Counted from the stretch's first letter, positions 24,819 to 34,389 are shown. The stretch is 64,000 nt of DNA from Salinivibrio sp. ES.052 (GCF_900141775.1 NZ_FSRI01000002.1:22501-86500); one strand, 5' to 3'. The notes: generated from the letters alone by a model not told the origin. Made by a program: numbers and translations.

Positions 24819-25307
24819 TCAACCTTTGTCGCTCGCGTCTTCGATGATTTGGGCTTGGTTATAATTGGCGATACCGACCTTATCAATCAAGCCGATTTGG
24901 GTTTCCAGCCAATCGATATGCTCTTCTTCATCATCGAGGATATACTGGAACAGATCGCGCGACACGAAATCACGGATGCTTTCGGTGTAGGCAATCGCTT
25001 CTTTCAAGTCTTCGTGCGCTTGCATCTCTAGCGCCAAATCACACTCGAAAATTTCTTGTGTATCTTCACCAATGCGTAACTTGCCTAAATCTTGCAAATT
25101 GGGCGTCCCTTCTAAAAACAAGATACGCTCAATGAGCTTGTCCGCATGTTTCATCTCATCAATGGACTCTTCATATTCTTTGTCCGCGATGACTTTTAAG
25201 CCCCAGTCTTTAAGCATGCGCGCATGCAAAAAGTACTGATTAATCGCAATCAGTTCATTGCCGAGTACCGTGTTGAGAAACGCTATCGATTTTGGATCGC
25301 CTTTCAT
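24819..25307 (-). CDS. bfr: Bacterioferritin (heme-binding iron store)
   Basis: Iron-storage protein that forms a 24-subunit shell; each subunit oxidises Fe(II) at a di-iron site and pairs share a heme. With the start at ATG 25307 the product has 162 residues (E. coli 158). The ferroxidase ligands E18, E51, H54, E94, E127 and H130 and the heme ligand M52 all align with E. coli numbering. The longer upstream frame (to 25367) is not needed and would cross the hairpin. A GGAGGC ribosome site lies 7 bases before the ATG but forms the 3' end of a perfect 19-bp stem, so translation should depend on how the mRNA starts. bfd lies upstream. Confidence 0.96.
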   Translation of the reverse strand: MKGDPKSIAFLNTVLGNELIAINQYFLHARMLKDWGLKVIADKEYEESIDEMKHADKLIERILFLEGTPNLQDLGKLRIGEDTQEIFECDLALEMQAHEDLKEAIAYTESIRDFVSRDLFQYILDDEEEHIDWLETQIGLIDKVGIANYNQAQIIEDASDKG

Positions 25308-25314
25308 GGCAAAA

Positions 25315-25361
25315 GCCTCCTTATGGGTTCTACTTAACAAATGTAGAACCCATAAGGAGGC
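25315..25361 (-). promoter_or_regulatory. Perfect 19-bp stem-loop that buries the bfr ribosome site
   Basis: Read on the minus strand, GCCTCCTTATGGGTTCTAC (25361-25343), a 9-base loop (25342-25334) and the exact reverse complement (25333-25315), then TTTTG and the bfr ATG. The second arm contains the whole AGGAGGC Shine-Dalgarno of bfr. The stem plus short U run could also work as a terminator for bfd. Confidence 0.93.
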
Positions 25362-25367
25362 TGTCAA
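25340..25367 (-). promoter_or_regulatory. Candidate bfr promoter overlapping the stem-loop
   Basis: A perfect TTGACA (25367-25362), 16-base spacer and TACATT (25345-25340; 4 of 6). Transcription would begin near 25334-25333, at the start of the second arm, giving an mRNA of about 26 leader bases with the ribosome site free. The -35 also lies in a small palindrome GTCAA-TAT-TTGAC (25375-25363) that could be an operator. Inferred from sequence only. Confidence 0.6.
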
Positions 25368-25381
25368 ATATTGACTGCAGG

Positions 25382-25582
25382 TTAACTCGCTTTTTGTAGC
25401 GTGATCAGTTGGCTCTCGTCATATATTACCTCTTTGGCTTGACGGACACATTTACCACATTGCGAACCCAGAGGGGTCAGCTGGCGTAACTCACGGATAC
25501 TGGTGACGCCTTGCTGACGCACCCAATGCTTAATGGTCTTATCCGACACGCTGTGGCAAATACAAACTAACATCTCTGTCAT
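25382..25582 (-). CDS. bfd: Bacterioferritin-associated ferredoxin
   Basis: Small [2Fe-2S] protein that gives electrons to bacterioferritin heme so that stored iron can leave. 66 residues from ATG 25582; an internal ATG at 25573 ([11 protein letters not shown]) is equally possible, since homologues begin MYVCLCNG. The four cluster cysteines C7, C9, C42 and C45 (CXC and CXXC) are present. A Fur-box-like sequence lies directly upstream and bfr is downstream, separated by a 74-base gap with a strong hairpin. Confidence 0.94.
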   Translation of the reverse strand: MTEMLVCICHSVSDKTIKHWVRQQGVTSIRELRQLTPLGSQCGKCVRQAKEVIYDESQLITLQKAS

Positions 25583-25599
25583 CTCAAAACATGAACTAT

Positions 25600-25618
25600 A
25601 ACGAGAATAGTTCGCATT
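25600..25618 (-). promoter_or_regulatory. Fur-box-like site upstream of bfd
   Basis: AATGCGAACTATTCTCGTT on the minus strand matches 13 of the 16 fixed positions of the vibrio Fur consensus AATGANAATNATTNTCATT, 18 bases before bfd. bfd is Fur-repressed in E. coli. Promoter elements around it are not clear to me. Confidence 0.6.
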
Positions 25619-25705
25619 ACTCTCAAGGTAAAGGTTTTTTATATAACGCTTGGTTATTGATGACTAACTCATTTATATCAAGTTATCGCGAAAGAAAGCG
25701 CAAAC

Positions 25706-25733
25706 AAAAAGGGAGCGCAAATGCGCTCCCTTT
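25706..25733 (-). terminator. Rho-independent terminator of tuf (end of the str operon)
   Basis: A perfect stem AAAGGGAGCGCA / TGCGCTCCCTTT with a 2-base loop, followed by TTG, 28 bases after the tuf stop on the minus strand. Confidence 0.9.
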
Positions 25734-25760
25734 GATTGATAAGACAAGATGTCTATCAAA

Positions 25761-26945
25761 TTAAGCGATGATGTTAGCAACAACACCCGCGCCTACAGTA
25801 CGGCCACCTTCACGGATAGCGAAGCGTAGACCTTCGTCCATCGCGATAGGTGCGATCAGCTCAACAACCATCTTGATGTTGTCACCAGGCATCACCATCT
25901 CAACGCCTTCTGGCAGTTCGATAGTACCGGTCACGTCAGTTGTACGGAAGTAGAACTGTGGACGATAGCCTTTGAAGAACGGCGTATGACGGCCACCTTC
26001 GTCTTTACCTAGTACGTAGACTTCTGACTCGAACTTGGTATGCGGGGTGATTGAACCAGGCTTCGCCAGTACTTGACCACGCTCTACTTCGTCACGCTTA
26101 GTACCACGCAGAAGAACACCAACGTTCTCACCTGCACGGCCTTCGTCTAGAAGCTTGCGGAACATCTCAACACCGGTACAAGTGGTCTTGGTGGTGTCTT
26201 TCATGCCCACGATTTCAACGTCGTCACCCACGGTGATGATGCCTTGCTCAACACGACCAGTTACTACAGTACCACGGCCTTGGATTGAGAATACGTCTTC
26301 GATTGGCAGGATGAACGGCTTGTCGATTGCGCGCTCTGGCTCTGGAATGTAAGAATCCAGGGCTTCTGCTAGCTCAACAATCTTCTGCTCCCACTGCTCT
26401 TCGCCGTTCAATGCACCCAGTGCAGAACCTTGAATTACTGGGCAGTCGTCTCCTGGGAAGTCGTACTCTGAAAGCAGCTCACGGACTTCCATTTCAACCA
26501 GCTCAAGCAGCTCTTCATCATCAACCATGTCACATTTGTTCATGAACACGAGGATGTTTGGAATGCCTACCTGACGGCCTAGCAGGATGTGCTCACGCGT
26601 CTGTGGCATTGGGCCATCAGTCGCTGCAACAACCAGGATACCACCGTCCATTTGCGCAGCACCGGTGATCATGTTTTTCACATAGTCAGCGTGTCCTGGG
26701 CAATCTACGTGTGCGTAGTGGCGGTTTGGCGTATCGTACTCAACGTGAGACGTCGCGATGGTGATACCACGATCACGCTCTTCTGGTGCGTTATCGATTG
26801 ACGCGAAGTCACGCGCAGCACCGCCGTGTACTTTTGCAAGTACCGTACAGATAGCAGCGGTCAGCGTAGTTTTACCATGGTCAACGTGGCCAATAGTACC
26901 AACGTTAACGTGCGTTTTCGTACGTTCAAATTTTTCTTTAGACAC
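25761..26945 (-). CDS. tuf: Elongation factor Tu
   Basis: GTPase that carries aminoacyl-tRNA to the ribosome. 394 residues (E. coli 394). G1 GHVDHGKT (19-26), the DCPGHADY switch II motif, NKCD and domains II and III are intact. It is the last gene of the str operon rpsL-rpsG-fusA-tuf, 100 bases after fusA with a hairpin in the gap. Vibrios and enterics usually have a second tuf copy elsewhere; it is not in this window. Confidence 0.99.
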   Translation of the reverse strand: MSKEKFERTKTHVNVGTIGHVDHGKTTLTAAICTVLAKVHGGAARDFASIDNAPEERDRGITIATSHVEYDTPNRHYAHVDCPGHADYVKNMITGAAQMDGGILVVAATDGPMPQTREHILLGRQVGIPNILVFMNKCDMVDDEELLELVEMEVRELLSEYDFPGDDCPVIQGSALGALNGEEQWEQKIVELAEALDSYIPEPERAIDKPFILPIEDVFSIQGRGTVVTGRVEQGIITVGDDVEIVGMKDTTKTTCTGVEMFRKLLDEGRAGENVGVLLRGTKRDEVERGQVLAKPGSITPHTKFESEVYVLGKDEGGRHTPFFKGYRPQFYFRTTDVTGTIELPEGVEMVMPGDNIKMVVELIAPIAMDEGLRFAIREGGRTVGAGVVANIIA

Positions 26946-27008
26946 GATCGTCTTCCTTCCTAGTTGTGAGTTAAAGGGCTTGGCCTAGTAACTCAGAAGT
27001 CAGTGTTT

Positions 27009-27032
27009 GATGCCGGTCATCGTACCGGCATC
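27009..27032 (-). other. Intercistronic hairpin between fusA and tuf
   Basis: GATGCCGGT / ACCGGCATC form a perfect 9-bp stem with a 6-base loop, 14 bases after the fusA stop. No T run follows, so it is more likely a stability or processing element than a terminator. Confidence 0.8.
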
Positions 27033-27045
27033 TGGACCAAAATAA

Positions 27046-29142
27046 TTAGCTACGCTCTGCAATCAGGGCGTCAGCGATGTTCTTAGGCACTTCACCATAC
27101 TCGCTGAATTCCATCGAGTATGACGCACGGCCTTGTGTTGCACTACGGAGATCAGTAGCGTAACCGAACATTTCAGACAGTGGCACTTGGGCACGTACGA
27201 TCTTCAGACCCGCTGGGCCTTCGTCCATACCACCGATCAGGCCACGACGACGGTTCAAGTCACCAACAACGTCACCCATCCACTCTTCTGGCGTGGTTAC
27301 TTCAACCTTCATCATTGGCTCAAGCATAACAGGTTGCGCGTCATGTGCACCTTTCTTGAAGGCCATTGATGCAGCGATCTTAAACGCCATTTCGTTAGAG
27401 TCAACATCGTGGTAAGAACCATCGAACAAGGTCGCTTTAACGTCGAGCACTGGATAACCGGCGAGTACACCGTTTTTCATTTGCTCTTCGATACCTTTCG
27501 ATACCGCGCCGATGTATTCACGAGGAACCACACCACCCACGATTTCGTCAACAAAGACGAAGCCTTCGTTTGGCTCTGATGGTTCGATCTTCAGCCATAC
27601 GTGACCGAACTGACCACGACCACCAGACTGCTTAACGAACTTACCTTCGACTTTGGTGCTACCACGGATGGTTTCGCGATAAGCAACCTGAGGCTTACCA
27701 ACGTTACATTCAACGCTAAACTCACGACGCATGCGGTCAACGATGATGTCTAGGTGAAGCTCACCCATTCCCGAGATCAACGTTTGGCCAGATTCTTCAT
27801 CAGACTCAACGCGGAAAGATGGATCTTCTGCCGCCAGTTTACCTAGCGCAATACCCATTTTCTCTTGGTCAGCTTTAGACTTAGGCTCAACCGCGATCTG
27901 GATAACGGGATCTGGGAACTCCATGCGCTCTAGGATAACTTTTGAATCCATGGCACACAGTGTATCACCCGTTGTCACGTCTTTTAGACCGATGGCAGCT
28001 GCAATATCACCCGCGCGAATCTCTTTCACTTCTTCACGCTTGTTAGAATGCATCTGTACGATACGGCCTAGACGTTCACGCTTCTCTTTAACAGAGTTGT
28101 AAACCGTGTCGCCTGAATTAACCACACCAGAGTAAACACGCATAAAGGTCAGCGTACCGACGAATGGGTCAGTTGCAATTTTGAATGCCAGCGCTGAGAA
28201 CGGTTCTTTGTCGTCTGCGTGACGCTCAATTGGGTTACCTAGTTCGTCTTCACCTTTAATTGACTTAACGTCGATGGGTGAAGGCAAGTATTCGATAACC
28301 GCATCCAGCACGGCCTGTACACCTTTGTTCTTAAACGCAGAACCACAGGTTGCTAGAACGATTTCGTTATCAAGCGTACGCTGACGTAGCGCTTTCTTGA
28401 TTTCTTCTTCAGACAATTCACCTTCTTCAAGGTATTTGTCCATCAACTCTTCAGACGCTTCTGCAGCAGACTCAACCAGGAAGTTGTGCCATTCTTCTGC
28501 TTGCTCTTTCAGATCATCTGGAATCTCTTCATAGGTATAAGTCATACCCATGTCTTCTTCATTCCAGTTGATCGATTTCATTTTGATCAGATCGATCACG
28601 CCCTTGAACTGGTCTTCAGCGCCAATGTTCAAGTGGATTGGCACAGGGTGTGCACCAAGACGGTTTTTGATTTGATCAACAACGCGCAGGAAGTCAGCGC
28701 CCGCACGGTCCATCTTATTGACGAAAACCATGCGTGGAACTTCGTATTTGTCAGCCTGACGCCATACGGTTTCAGACTGAGGCTCAACACCAGAAGAACC
28801 ACAGAAAACAACCACCGCACCATCAAGAACACGCAGTGAACGCTCTACTTCGATAGTGAAGTCAACGTGTCCTGGAGTATCGATGATATTGACGCGGTGC
28901 TGTTGGAACTGCTGATCGGAACCGGCCCAGAAAGTAGTGGTCGCAGCCGAGGTGATAGTGATACCACGCTCTTGCTCTTGCGACATCCAGTCCATGGTCG
29001 CGGCGCCGTCGTGAACCTCACCGATCTTGTGTGACAGACCTGTATAGAACAGGATCCGCTCGGTAGTCGTGGTTTTACCGGCGTCTACGTGAGCACAAAT
29101 ACCGATATTACGGTAGCGCTCGATAGGGGTTTTACGAGCCAC
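27046..29142 (-). CDS. fusA: Elongation factor G
   Basis: Translocation GTPase, 698 residues, the usual length for the main EF-G of vibrios (E. coli 704). The G1 motif AHVDAGKTT lies at about residues 17-25, with [15 protein letters not shown] and the C-terminal EFG_IV/EFG_C domains. It lies between rpsG (75-base gap with a hairpin) and tuf. Confidence 0.99.
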   Translation of the reverse strand: MARKTPIERYRNIGICAHVDAGKTTTTERILFYTGLSHKIGEVHDGAATMDWMSQEQERGITITSAATTTFWAGSDQQFQQHRVNIIDTPGHVDFTIEVERSLRVLDGAVVVFCGSSGVEPQSETVWRQADKYEVPRMVFVNKMDRAGADFLRVVDQIKNRLGAHPVPIHLNIGAEDQFKGVIDLIKMKSINWNEEDMGMTYTYEEIPDDLKEQAEEWHNFLVESAAEASEELMDKYLEEGELSEEEIKKALRQRTLDNEIVLATCGSAFKNKGVQAVLDAVIEYLPSPIDVKSIKGEDELGNPIERHADDKEPFSALAFKIATDPFVGTLTFMRVYSGVVNSGDTVYNSVKEKRERLGRIVQMHSNKREEVKEIRAGDIAAAIGLKDVTTGDTLCAMDSKVILERMEFPDPVIQIAVEPKSKADQEKMGIALGKLAAEDPSFRVESDEESGQTLISGMGELHLDIIVDRMRREFSVECNVGKPQVAYRETIRGSTKVEGKFVKQSGGRGQFGHVWLKIEPSEPNEGFVFVDEIVGGVVPREYIGAVSKGIEEQMKNGVLAGYPVLDVKATLFDGSYHDVDSNEMAFKIAASMAFKKGAHDAQPVMLEPMMKVEVTTPEEWMGDVVGDLNRRRGLIGGMDEGPAGLKIVRAQVPLSEMFGYATDLRSATQGRASYSMEFSEYGEVPKNIADALIAERS

Positions 29143-29184
29143 AATAGTATCCTCTTGCTAAGGTTAACCTTAGAAAATGGGTTT

Positions 29185-29208
29185 GGCGCGCCCCGAACGG
29201 GACACGCC
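29185..29208 (-). other. Intercistronic hairpin between rpsG and fusA
   Basis: GGCGTGTCCC, loop GTTC, GGGGCGCGCC: a 10-bp stem with two G-U pairs, 10 bases after the rpsG stop. No T run, so probably an mRNA element rather than a terminator. Confidence 0.65.
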
Positions 29209-29217
29209 ATGAAGGCA

Positions 29218-29688
29218 TTACCAGCGGTAATGTGCGAACGCTTTGTTCGCGTCTGCCATACGGTGAACGTCTTCACGTTTCTTAACAGCAGTACCTTTGT
29301 TTTCTGACGCGTCTAGCATCTCGCTTGCTAGGCGCTGAGCCATAGATTTTTCACCACGCTTACGAGCGGCTTCAACCAACCAACGCATAGCCAGCGCATT
29401 ACGACGTACAGGACGTACTTCTACTGGCACCTGGTAAGTTGAACCACCTACACGGCGAGATTTAACCTCGACCGCTGGGCGTACGTTTTCAAGAGCTTGT
29501 TCGAATACAGCCAAGTGATCTTTACCAGAACGCTCAGCCATGATGTCTAGTGCACCATAAACGATTTTTTCAGCGGTTGACTTCTTACCGTCAACCATCA
29601 GGATGTTTACAAATTTTGCCAGCAATTCTGATCCGAACTTAGGATCTGGAAGAATTTTACGCTGACCAATTACGCGACGACGTGGCAT
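29218..29688 (-). CDS. rpsG: Ribosomal protein S7
   Basis: 156 residues, nucleates the 30S head; starts [20 protein letters not shown]. In E. coli S7 represses the str operon by binding the rpsL-rpsG intercistronic RNA; the gap here is 97 bases (29689-29785) and A/T-rich, without an obvious strong stem. Str operon, second gene. Confidence 0.98.
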   Translation of the reverse strand: MPRRRVIGQRKILPDPKFGSELLAKFVNILMVDGKKSTAEKIVYGALDIMAERSGKDHLAVFEQALENVRPAVEVKSRRVGGSTYQVPVEVRPVRRNALAMRWLVEAARKRGEKSMAQRLASEMLDASENKGTAVKKREDVHRMADANKAFAHYRW

Positions 29689-29785
29689 GGATTATCTCCG
29701 TTGTCTTCTTCAGGTTTTATCCAAAACTTTTCAGTTTTTTCAAAATTCAATTGTTTGAGTGTTTGGCCTTACTTAACGGAATCCA

Positions 29786-30202
<417 letters not shown>

Positions 30203-30229
30203 CTAGCCCCAATACAACAGGGACGCGAA

Positions 30230-30258
30230 ATTTTAGGCGTCGGGGTATGGGGTGTCAA
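30230..30258 (-). promoter_or_regulatory. str operon promoter
   Basis: Perfect TTGACA (30258-30253), 17-base spacer and TAAAAT (30235-30230) on the minus strand, between tusB and rpsL, about 70 bases before rpsL. Confidence 0.9.
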
Positions 30259-30337
30259 GATTTATACAGAGATCTTTGCATTGTTTGTTTTTTGATCAGC
30301 GAGAAAGGGCTTTGAATGTGCCCGCGAAACGCGCCCA

Positions 30338-30634
30338 TTACCATGTCATTTGCGTAGTATGCTCAACACTCAAGGCAACCAATTTGTCCATATCAATCAT
30401 CTCAATCGCAGAGTCTATCCGCTTGTGTAAACCCCGCGCGCGCGCATCGTTGCGAAGCACGTAAACAGAACGACTTTCGGTAACTAGCTGCGAGGCCCAC
30501 TCACTCCCCGCCACACCTGCAAGGACGGCATCACTGATCAATACAACCACACTGTTTTGGTCGGCATAATGTAAACACTGCCAAAGCGCTTGATGACTGT
30601 AGGGGGATGTCTTTACCAAATGCAGCACAGCCAA
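30338..30634 (-). CDS. tusB: TusB, sulfur-relay protein
   Basis: 98 residues of the DsrH/TusB family. In the TusBCD heterohexamer it passes sulfur from TusA to TusE for the 2-thiouridine of tRNA wobble bases (Glu, Lys, Gln). The product has the ARGL and the C-terminal HTTQMTW segments typical of the family (E. coli HSSQMAW). Last of tusDCB, 4 bases after tusC and just before the str promoter, as in enterics. Confidence 0.9.
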   Translation of the reverse strand: MAVLHLVKTSPYSHQALWQCLHYADQNSVVVLISDAVLAGVAGSEWASQLVTESRSVYVLRNDARARGLHKRIDSAIEMIDMDKLVALSVEHTTQMTW

Positions 30635-30638
30635 CTCC

Positions 30639-30992
30639 TTAAAAATGTAGTATGCGGTCGCAGTCTGACAACTGCTTTTTTATCTGCTCAAGCGAGAGCT
30701 TGTGTGCCGGTAATACTTGCTCGGCCTGTTCCAGTCCACGTACCGCCAATGACGATTGGCAAACGTAGATGTTCTCAACATCGCAAAGCGGTAGCATTTT
30801 GAAGCTAGCAATATAATCTCGGCTATATATCTGACTGGGTTGTTGTCCATCGATCAGTTGAAGGACGCCATCACCGATAAAAAACACTGACAATGTGTCA
30901 CAAAAAGCGGAGGTGGCGAGTAAGGCATCTAATCCTTCTCTGCCACTCGCACTGCCATGGGGCGCAGTGGAAAATACAAAGCCTATTTGCAT
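30639..30992 (-). CDS. tusC: TusC, sulfur-relay protein
   Basis: 117 residues, DsrF/TusC family, with the S(A)SGREGLDALLATSAF helix and the FIGDGV strand typical of the fold. Structural part of the TusBCD complex. Sits 9 bases after tusD and 4 before tusB. Confidence 0.92.
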   Translation of the reverse strand: MQIGFVFSTAPHGSASGREGLDALLATSAFCDTLSVFFIGDGVLQLIDGQQPSQIYSRDYIASFKMLPLCDVENIYVCQSSLAVRGLEQAEQVLPAHKLSLEQIKKQLSDCDRILHF

Positions 30993-31001
30993 GAAACCCT
31001 C

Positions 31002-31394
31002 TTAAAATTGCATCACACGATCAGCGGTCAACAAGGCCTCTGCCAACGCGCCTAAGCCGGCTTGAGAAAACCCGGCGGCCAATGTGGCCTGTGACAACTG
31101 ATGTTGCGCCGCTTCTTGTTCACTAATAATACCGCGCCGCAGTGCTGCAGCCACACAGGTTTCCAGTTCCACTTGGTGATCACGGGCTAACGCCTGCCAC
31201 GCGCCCACCAAATCAAATTCATCATTTGCAGGGACAGTGCTCGCTGCCCCATTCAATACGCCATCTTGATAGAAAAATACCTTACTGACTTGATGGCCAG
31301 CCTCTATTGCCGCACAGGCAAACTGATAAGCCGTACGCGCTAATTGTGATCCGTAAGCCGGTTCAGTGACCACAAGAACATAACGTAGGCTCAT
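31002..31394 (-). CDS. tusD: TusD, sulfur-accepting subunit
   Basis: 130 residues, DsrE/TusD family. The persulfide-carrying cysteine is C80 ([13 protein letters not shown]), matching C78 of E. coli. The start overlaps the stop of the YheO-type gene (ATGA), so the regulator and tusDCB are translationally coupled. Confidence 0.94.
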   Translation of the reverse strand: MSLRYVLVVTEPAYGSQLARTAYQFACAAIEAGHQVSKVFFYQDGVLNGAASTVPANDEFDLVGAWQALARDHQVELETCVAAALRRGIISEQEAAQHQLSQATLAAGFSQAGLGALAEALLTADRVMQF

Positions 31395-32113
31395 GATTCC
31401 GCGTCCTCTGTTTTACGCTGCCTAACGTAGAGATAGACCGTGTGCTTAGAAATATTGAGCCGAGAGGCGACGCGATGGATGGCATCTTTGATATCAAAAA
31501 TTCCTTTGTCATAAAGGGCCATCACGATTTGGCGATTCTTCGTGTTGTTGGAGACACTCTTATCGGCGTTGACTTCCTCAACCGTTCTCTCAACGGTTTG
31601 ATCCACTAGCTCTTCGACATCACTGGCGAAATTAACCGATGAAGCGGCTTGTTTCGCTAAGTCATCAGGAATAAAGGCTTGCAGTACCTGAGAAAAAGGC
31701 GCATCTAAGTTGATGTTGATACACAACAACCCAATGATACGGTTATCGCCATTGCGAATGGCCACCGTGATCGATTTCATCAAGGTGCCACTTTTTGCTC
31801 GGGTGAAGTACGCCCGCGAAAAATTACGCTCAGAGCCTTCAATATCACGCAGCATACGTAATGCTAAGTCGGTGATGGGTGATCCCACTTGTCTACCCGT
31901 GTTTTCGCCATTAGCGATCTTTATCGCCGATTTATTCAAATCGTCTAATGCGTGTAGCACGATCTCACAATGCCCACCAATGAGGGCTGCTAACCCATCC
32001 ACCACAGCGGCATATGAGCGCAAGATAATGCTGTCTTGCTGATTCAAGGGATTAGGCTCAATGAGCTCATTCTCCGTCATAATGTTCGCGTCAAAACCCT
32101 CTGTCGGTACCAC
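31391..32113 (-). CDS. YheO-family transcription factor (PAS-like + helix-turn-helix)
   Basis: About 240 residues, clearly homologous to E. coli YheO: an N-terminal YheO-like PAS domain (about 30-150, [25 protein letters not shown]) and a C-terminal HTH_22 domain (about 185-235, [15 protein letters not shown]). It sits at the head of tusDCB, where it is found in most Vibrionaceae and enterics; its ligand and targets are not known to me. The start given is GTG 32113, which has a GGAT ribosome site; ATG 32080 is the alternative. Confidence 0.85.
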   Translation of the reverse strand: MVPTEGFDANIMTENELIEPNPLNQQDSIILRSYAAVVDGLAALIGGHCEIVLHALDDLNKSAIKIANGENTGRQVGSPITDLALRMLRDIEGSERNFSRAYFTRAKSGTLMKSITVAIRNGDNRIIGLLCININLDAPFSQVLQAFIPDDLAKQAASSVNFASDVEELVDQTVERTVEEVNADKSVSNNTKNRQIVMALYDKGIFDIKDAIHRVASRLNISKHTVYLYVRQRKTEDAES

Positions 32114-32188
32114 GTACGCCTATCCTTATTCGACCGTCAATCTCTATTTCTCTGCGCCCAGTTTAACAGAAATTGACGCTAAAAATGC

Positions 32189-32212
32189 AAAAGCCCCGGC
32201 AATGCCAGGGCT
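32189..32212 (-). terminator. Rho-independent terminator of fkpA
   Basis: AGCCCTGGC-ATT-GCCGGGGCT followed by TTTT on the minus strand, 29 bases after the fkpA stop and before the YheO-type gene. Confidence 0.85.
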
Positions 32213-32240
32213 CTTTGATACGCAATAAGACAGTGGAGGC

Positions 32241-33023
32241 TTAGCCCTCGCTGGCACTATCCTTTTTCGCATCATCTTTAATTTCAAGTAGTTCGACATC
32301 AAAAACCAGTGTCGAGTTAGCCGGGATAGAGGCCGTGTCTTGATCACCATATGCCAATTCTGGCGGGACAACAAACGTAAATGTAGATCCCACTGGCATC
32401 AGCTGCACACCTTCTGTCCAGCCTGGAATAACACGGTTAAGCGGGAAGGTTGCTGGCTCGCCACGGTCGTACGAGCTATCAAATTGGGTGCCATCCGTCA
32501 GCGTGCCTTTATAATGGACAACGACGGTGTCTTCCGCTGATGGCTTATCGCCCTTACCCATGTTATCGACTTTGTATAAGAGACCTGAATCGGTTTCTTT
32601 GGCACCTTCTTGTTTCGCAAACTCAGCACGGTATTTTTCACCGTCAGCAATCGCGGCTTCGGCTTTCTCTTTGGCTTGCTGTTGTGCGAGTTTGGTCACA
32701 CGTTGGTCCAGCGATTGCAGCGCGGCTTGCGCTTGCTCATCCGTTAGCTTGGACTCGCCTTTAAAGACGTCTTGCACCCCTTGCAATACCACTTCTTTAT
32801 CAAGATCTAGACCGATATCAGCCTGTTGCTCTAAGTTGGCATTGAGATATTGTGCCAAAGAAGCGCCAATCGCGTAAGCTGCTTTGTCGTCTTCGTTCGC
32901 AAACGCCGCTTCCGCTTGCTCTGCGGCTTGGTTAGTTTGCTCTACTTTTGCGTCTTCCTGCTGACAGCCGACGGCAAAGGCAACGGTTGCCGCGAGTAGC
33001 GACATCTTCATTACTGATTTCAT
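32241..33023 (-). CDS. fkpA: FkpA-type FKBP peptidyl-prolyl isomerase, predicted lipoprotein
   Basis: 260 residues. A signal peptide ends FAVGC, giving a probable lipidated cysteine at C20; E. coli FkpA is soluble in the periplasm, so membrane anchoring would be a difference, one that seems common in vibrios. The helical dimerisation domain (about 40-140) is followed by an FKBP_C domain (about 150-250, VVVHYKGTLTDGTQFDSSYD). It assists folding in the envelope. It is divergent from the WD40 lipoprotein gene and ends in its own terminator. Confidence 0.92.
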   Translation of the reverse strand: MKSVMKMSLLAATVAFAVGCQQEDAKVEQTNQAAEQAEAAFANEDDKAAYAIGASLAQYLNANLEQQADIGLDLDKEVVLQGVQDVFKGESKLTDEQAQAALQSLDQRVTKLAQQQAKEKAEAAIADGEKYRAEFAKQEGAKETDSGLLYKVDNMGKGDKPSAEDTVVVHYKGTLTDGTQFDSSYDRGEPATFPLNRVIPGWTEGVQLMPVGSTFTFVVPPELAYGDQDTASIPANSTLVFDVELLEIKDDAKKDSASEG

Positions 33024-33146
33024 TGGGTACTCCGTTGATGGTAAGGATTAATCCTCGTATTGTAGTTACTGACGCATCAACAATGCGAAAGCCTGATTCT
33101 ATCAATATACTCATGGTTATATGGCTGCATACTCTGGAACTCAAGC

Positions 33147-34133
33147 ATGATGCCCAAAATCCGCCACATTATTTGCATTTTTATTCTCGTTGGTGGCCTC
33201 ACTGGCTGTTGGCAGTCTGGCAAAGAAGCCCAGCGCTGGTCAATCCATCCTGAAGGCGCGACCAGCTTTAGCCTCAGCCGTGACGGCCGTTTTGCCCTGC
33301 TCGCATCTAAGGAAACCGACATTGTCCTTTGGGACCTTGTAACCAATCAGCAACTGGCTGAGCTCGGTGCACAAGATCCAAGCGCCAATCCGGTCGTCGT
33401 CAGCCATATATCCGATAATAAGCGCTATGCCATTACTGCGACAGCCCAAAATTTTGCCGTTTGGGATCTCGCTTGGAGCCAGTCACAAGGGCTATGGTCC
33501 ATTTCTGAGGGCATCATTCGCGATGCCGCTATCAGTAATAATGGCGAAAAAGTGGTGCTCGCCATGTCGAATGATAAAGCGCTATTTATCGACTTAGGCA
33601 CGGGGAGACGCTTAGAGTTCCTGGCCCATCGCGATAAAATTAATGCCGTCGCTATTTCACCGAACGGGGCCTATGTGCTCTCTGGCGGGAATGACCATCA
33701 TGCCTATTTCTGGGACACCCAGTCCGGCCAGATCATCAGTGACTTTGCCTATGATCAGCGAGTAAAACAAGTTGCTTTGCACCGGGAAGGGAAGTACGCA
33801 TTTGTGTCTGACGGGGGCAATCAAGCCGTGATTTGGGCGTTGCCAAGTGGTGATAAAGTCAGTGAGTTGGATATCTTTGCCCGCCAAGCCATTTATGCCA
33901 GCGCGCGCTTTTCTGATGATGGCACCCAACTCGCGACCGGCACGCCGTCTCAACGGGTGGAGTTATGGGATGTACAGACCGGCGAAAATATCGGCCGCTG
34001 GCAAGCATTGGCCCAGCCCGACACTCGCCCACCAAGCGCAGTGGTGTATGATGTGGCCATCGACCCAACCGGACGTGTCATTTCTGGTACGTCAGCCGGG
34101 ATCGCCCAGGCCTGGTTAACCGACGCGCAATAA
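33147..34133 (+). CDS. WD40-repeat lipoprotein of unknown function
   Basis: 328 residues. The lipoprotein signal ends LTGC (lipidated C21). Several WD-type repeats follow, visible as repeated ...VLWDL, FAVWDL, AYFWDTQSG, AVIWALPSG and VELWDVQTG blades, so it should form a beta-propeller in the periplasm, probably at the outer membrane. The gene lies between fkpA (divergent) and slyX (12 bases downstream), next to a folding enzyme. The start could be ATG 33147 or 33150. I know no function for it. Confidence 0.85.
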   Translation: MMPKIRHIICIFILVGGLTGCWQSGKEAQRWSIHPEGATSFSLSRDGRFALLASKETDIVLWDLVTNQQLAELGAQDPSANPVVVSHISDNKRYAITATAQNFAVWDLAWSQSQGLWSISEGIIRDAAISNNGEKVVLAMSNDKALFIDLGTGRRLEFLAHRDKINAVAISPNGAYVLSGGNDHHAYFWDTQSGQIISDFAYDQRVKQVALHREGKYAFVSDGGNQAVIWALPSGDKVSELDIFARQAIYASARFSDDGTQLATGTPSQRVELWDVQTGENIGRWQALAQPDTRPPSAVVYDVAIDPTGRVISGTSAGIAQAWLTDAQ

Positions 34134-34145
34134 CGAGAGTACAGC

Positions 34146-34367
34146 ATGAGCGAGATTGATAAACTACAGCAACAAATTGACGATCTTGAATACAAGATCG
34201 CTTTTCAAGAAGATACCATCGACCAACTCAACAGCGCGTTGACTCAGCAGCAAGGAGACATTGAGCGTATGACGGCACAAATTCAGTACTTAGTCAGCAA
34301 ACTAAAGAATATCGAGCCCGAAAATATCGCCAGCCAAGCTGAAGAAACGCCACCGCCGCATTATTGA
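34146..34367 (+). CDS. slyX: SlyX, small coiled-coil protein
   Basis: 73 residues, nearly all predicted coiled coil with heptads (IDKLQQQIDDLEYKIAFQED), ending PPPHY, which is typical of the SlyX family. Function unknown. It is 12 bases after the WD40 gene, probably co-transcribed, and convergent with slyD across a shared terminator. Confidence 0.92.
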   Translation: MSEIDKLQQQIDDLEYKIAFQEDTIDQLNSALTQQQGDIERMTAQIQYLVSKLKNIEPENIASQAEETPPPHY

Positions 34368-34389
34368 TCTGGGGCTAATCGCAACGATC

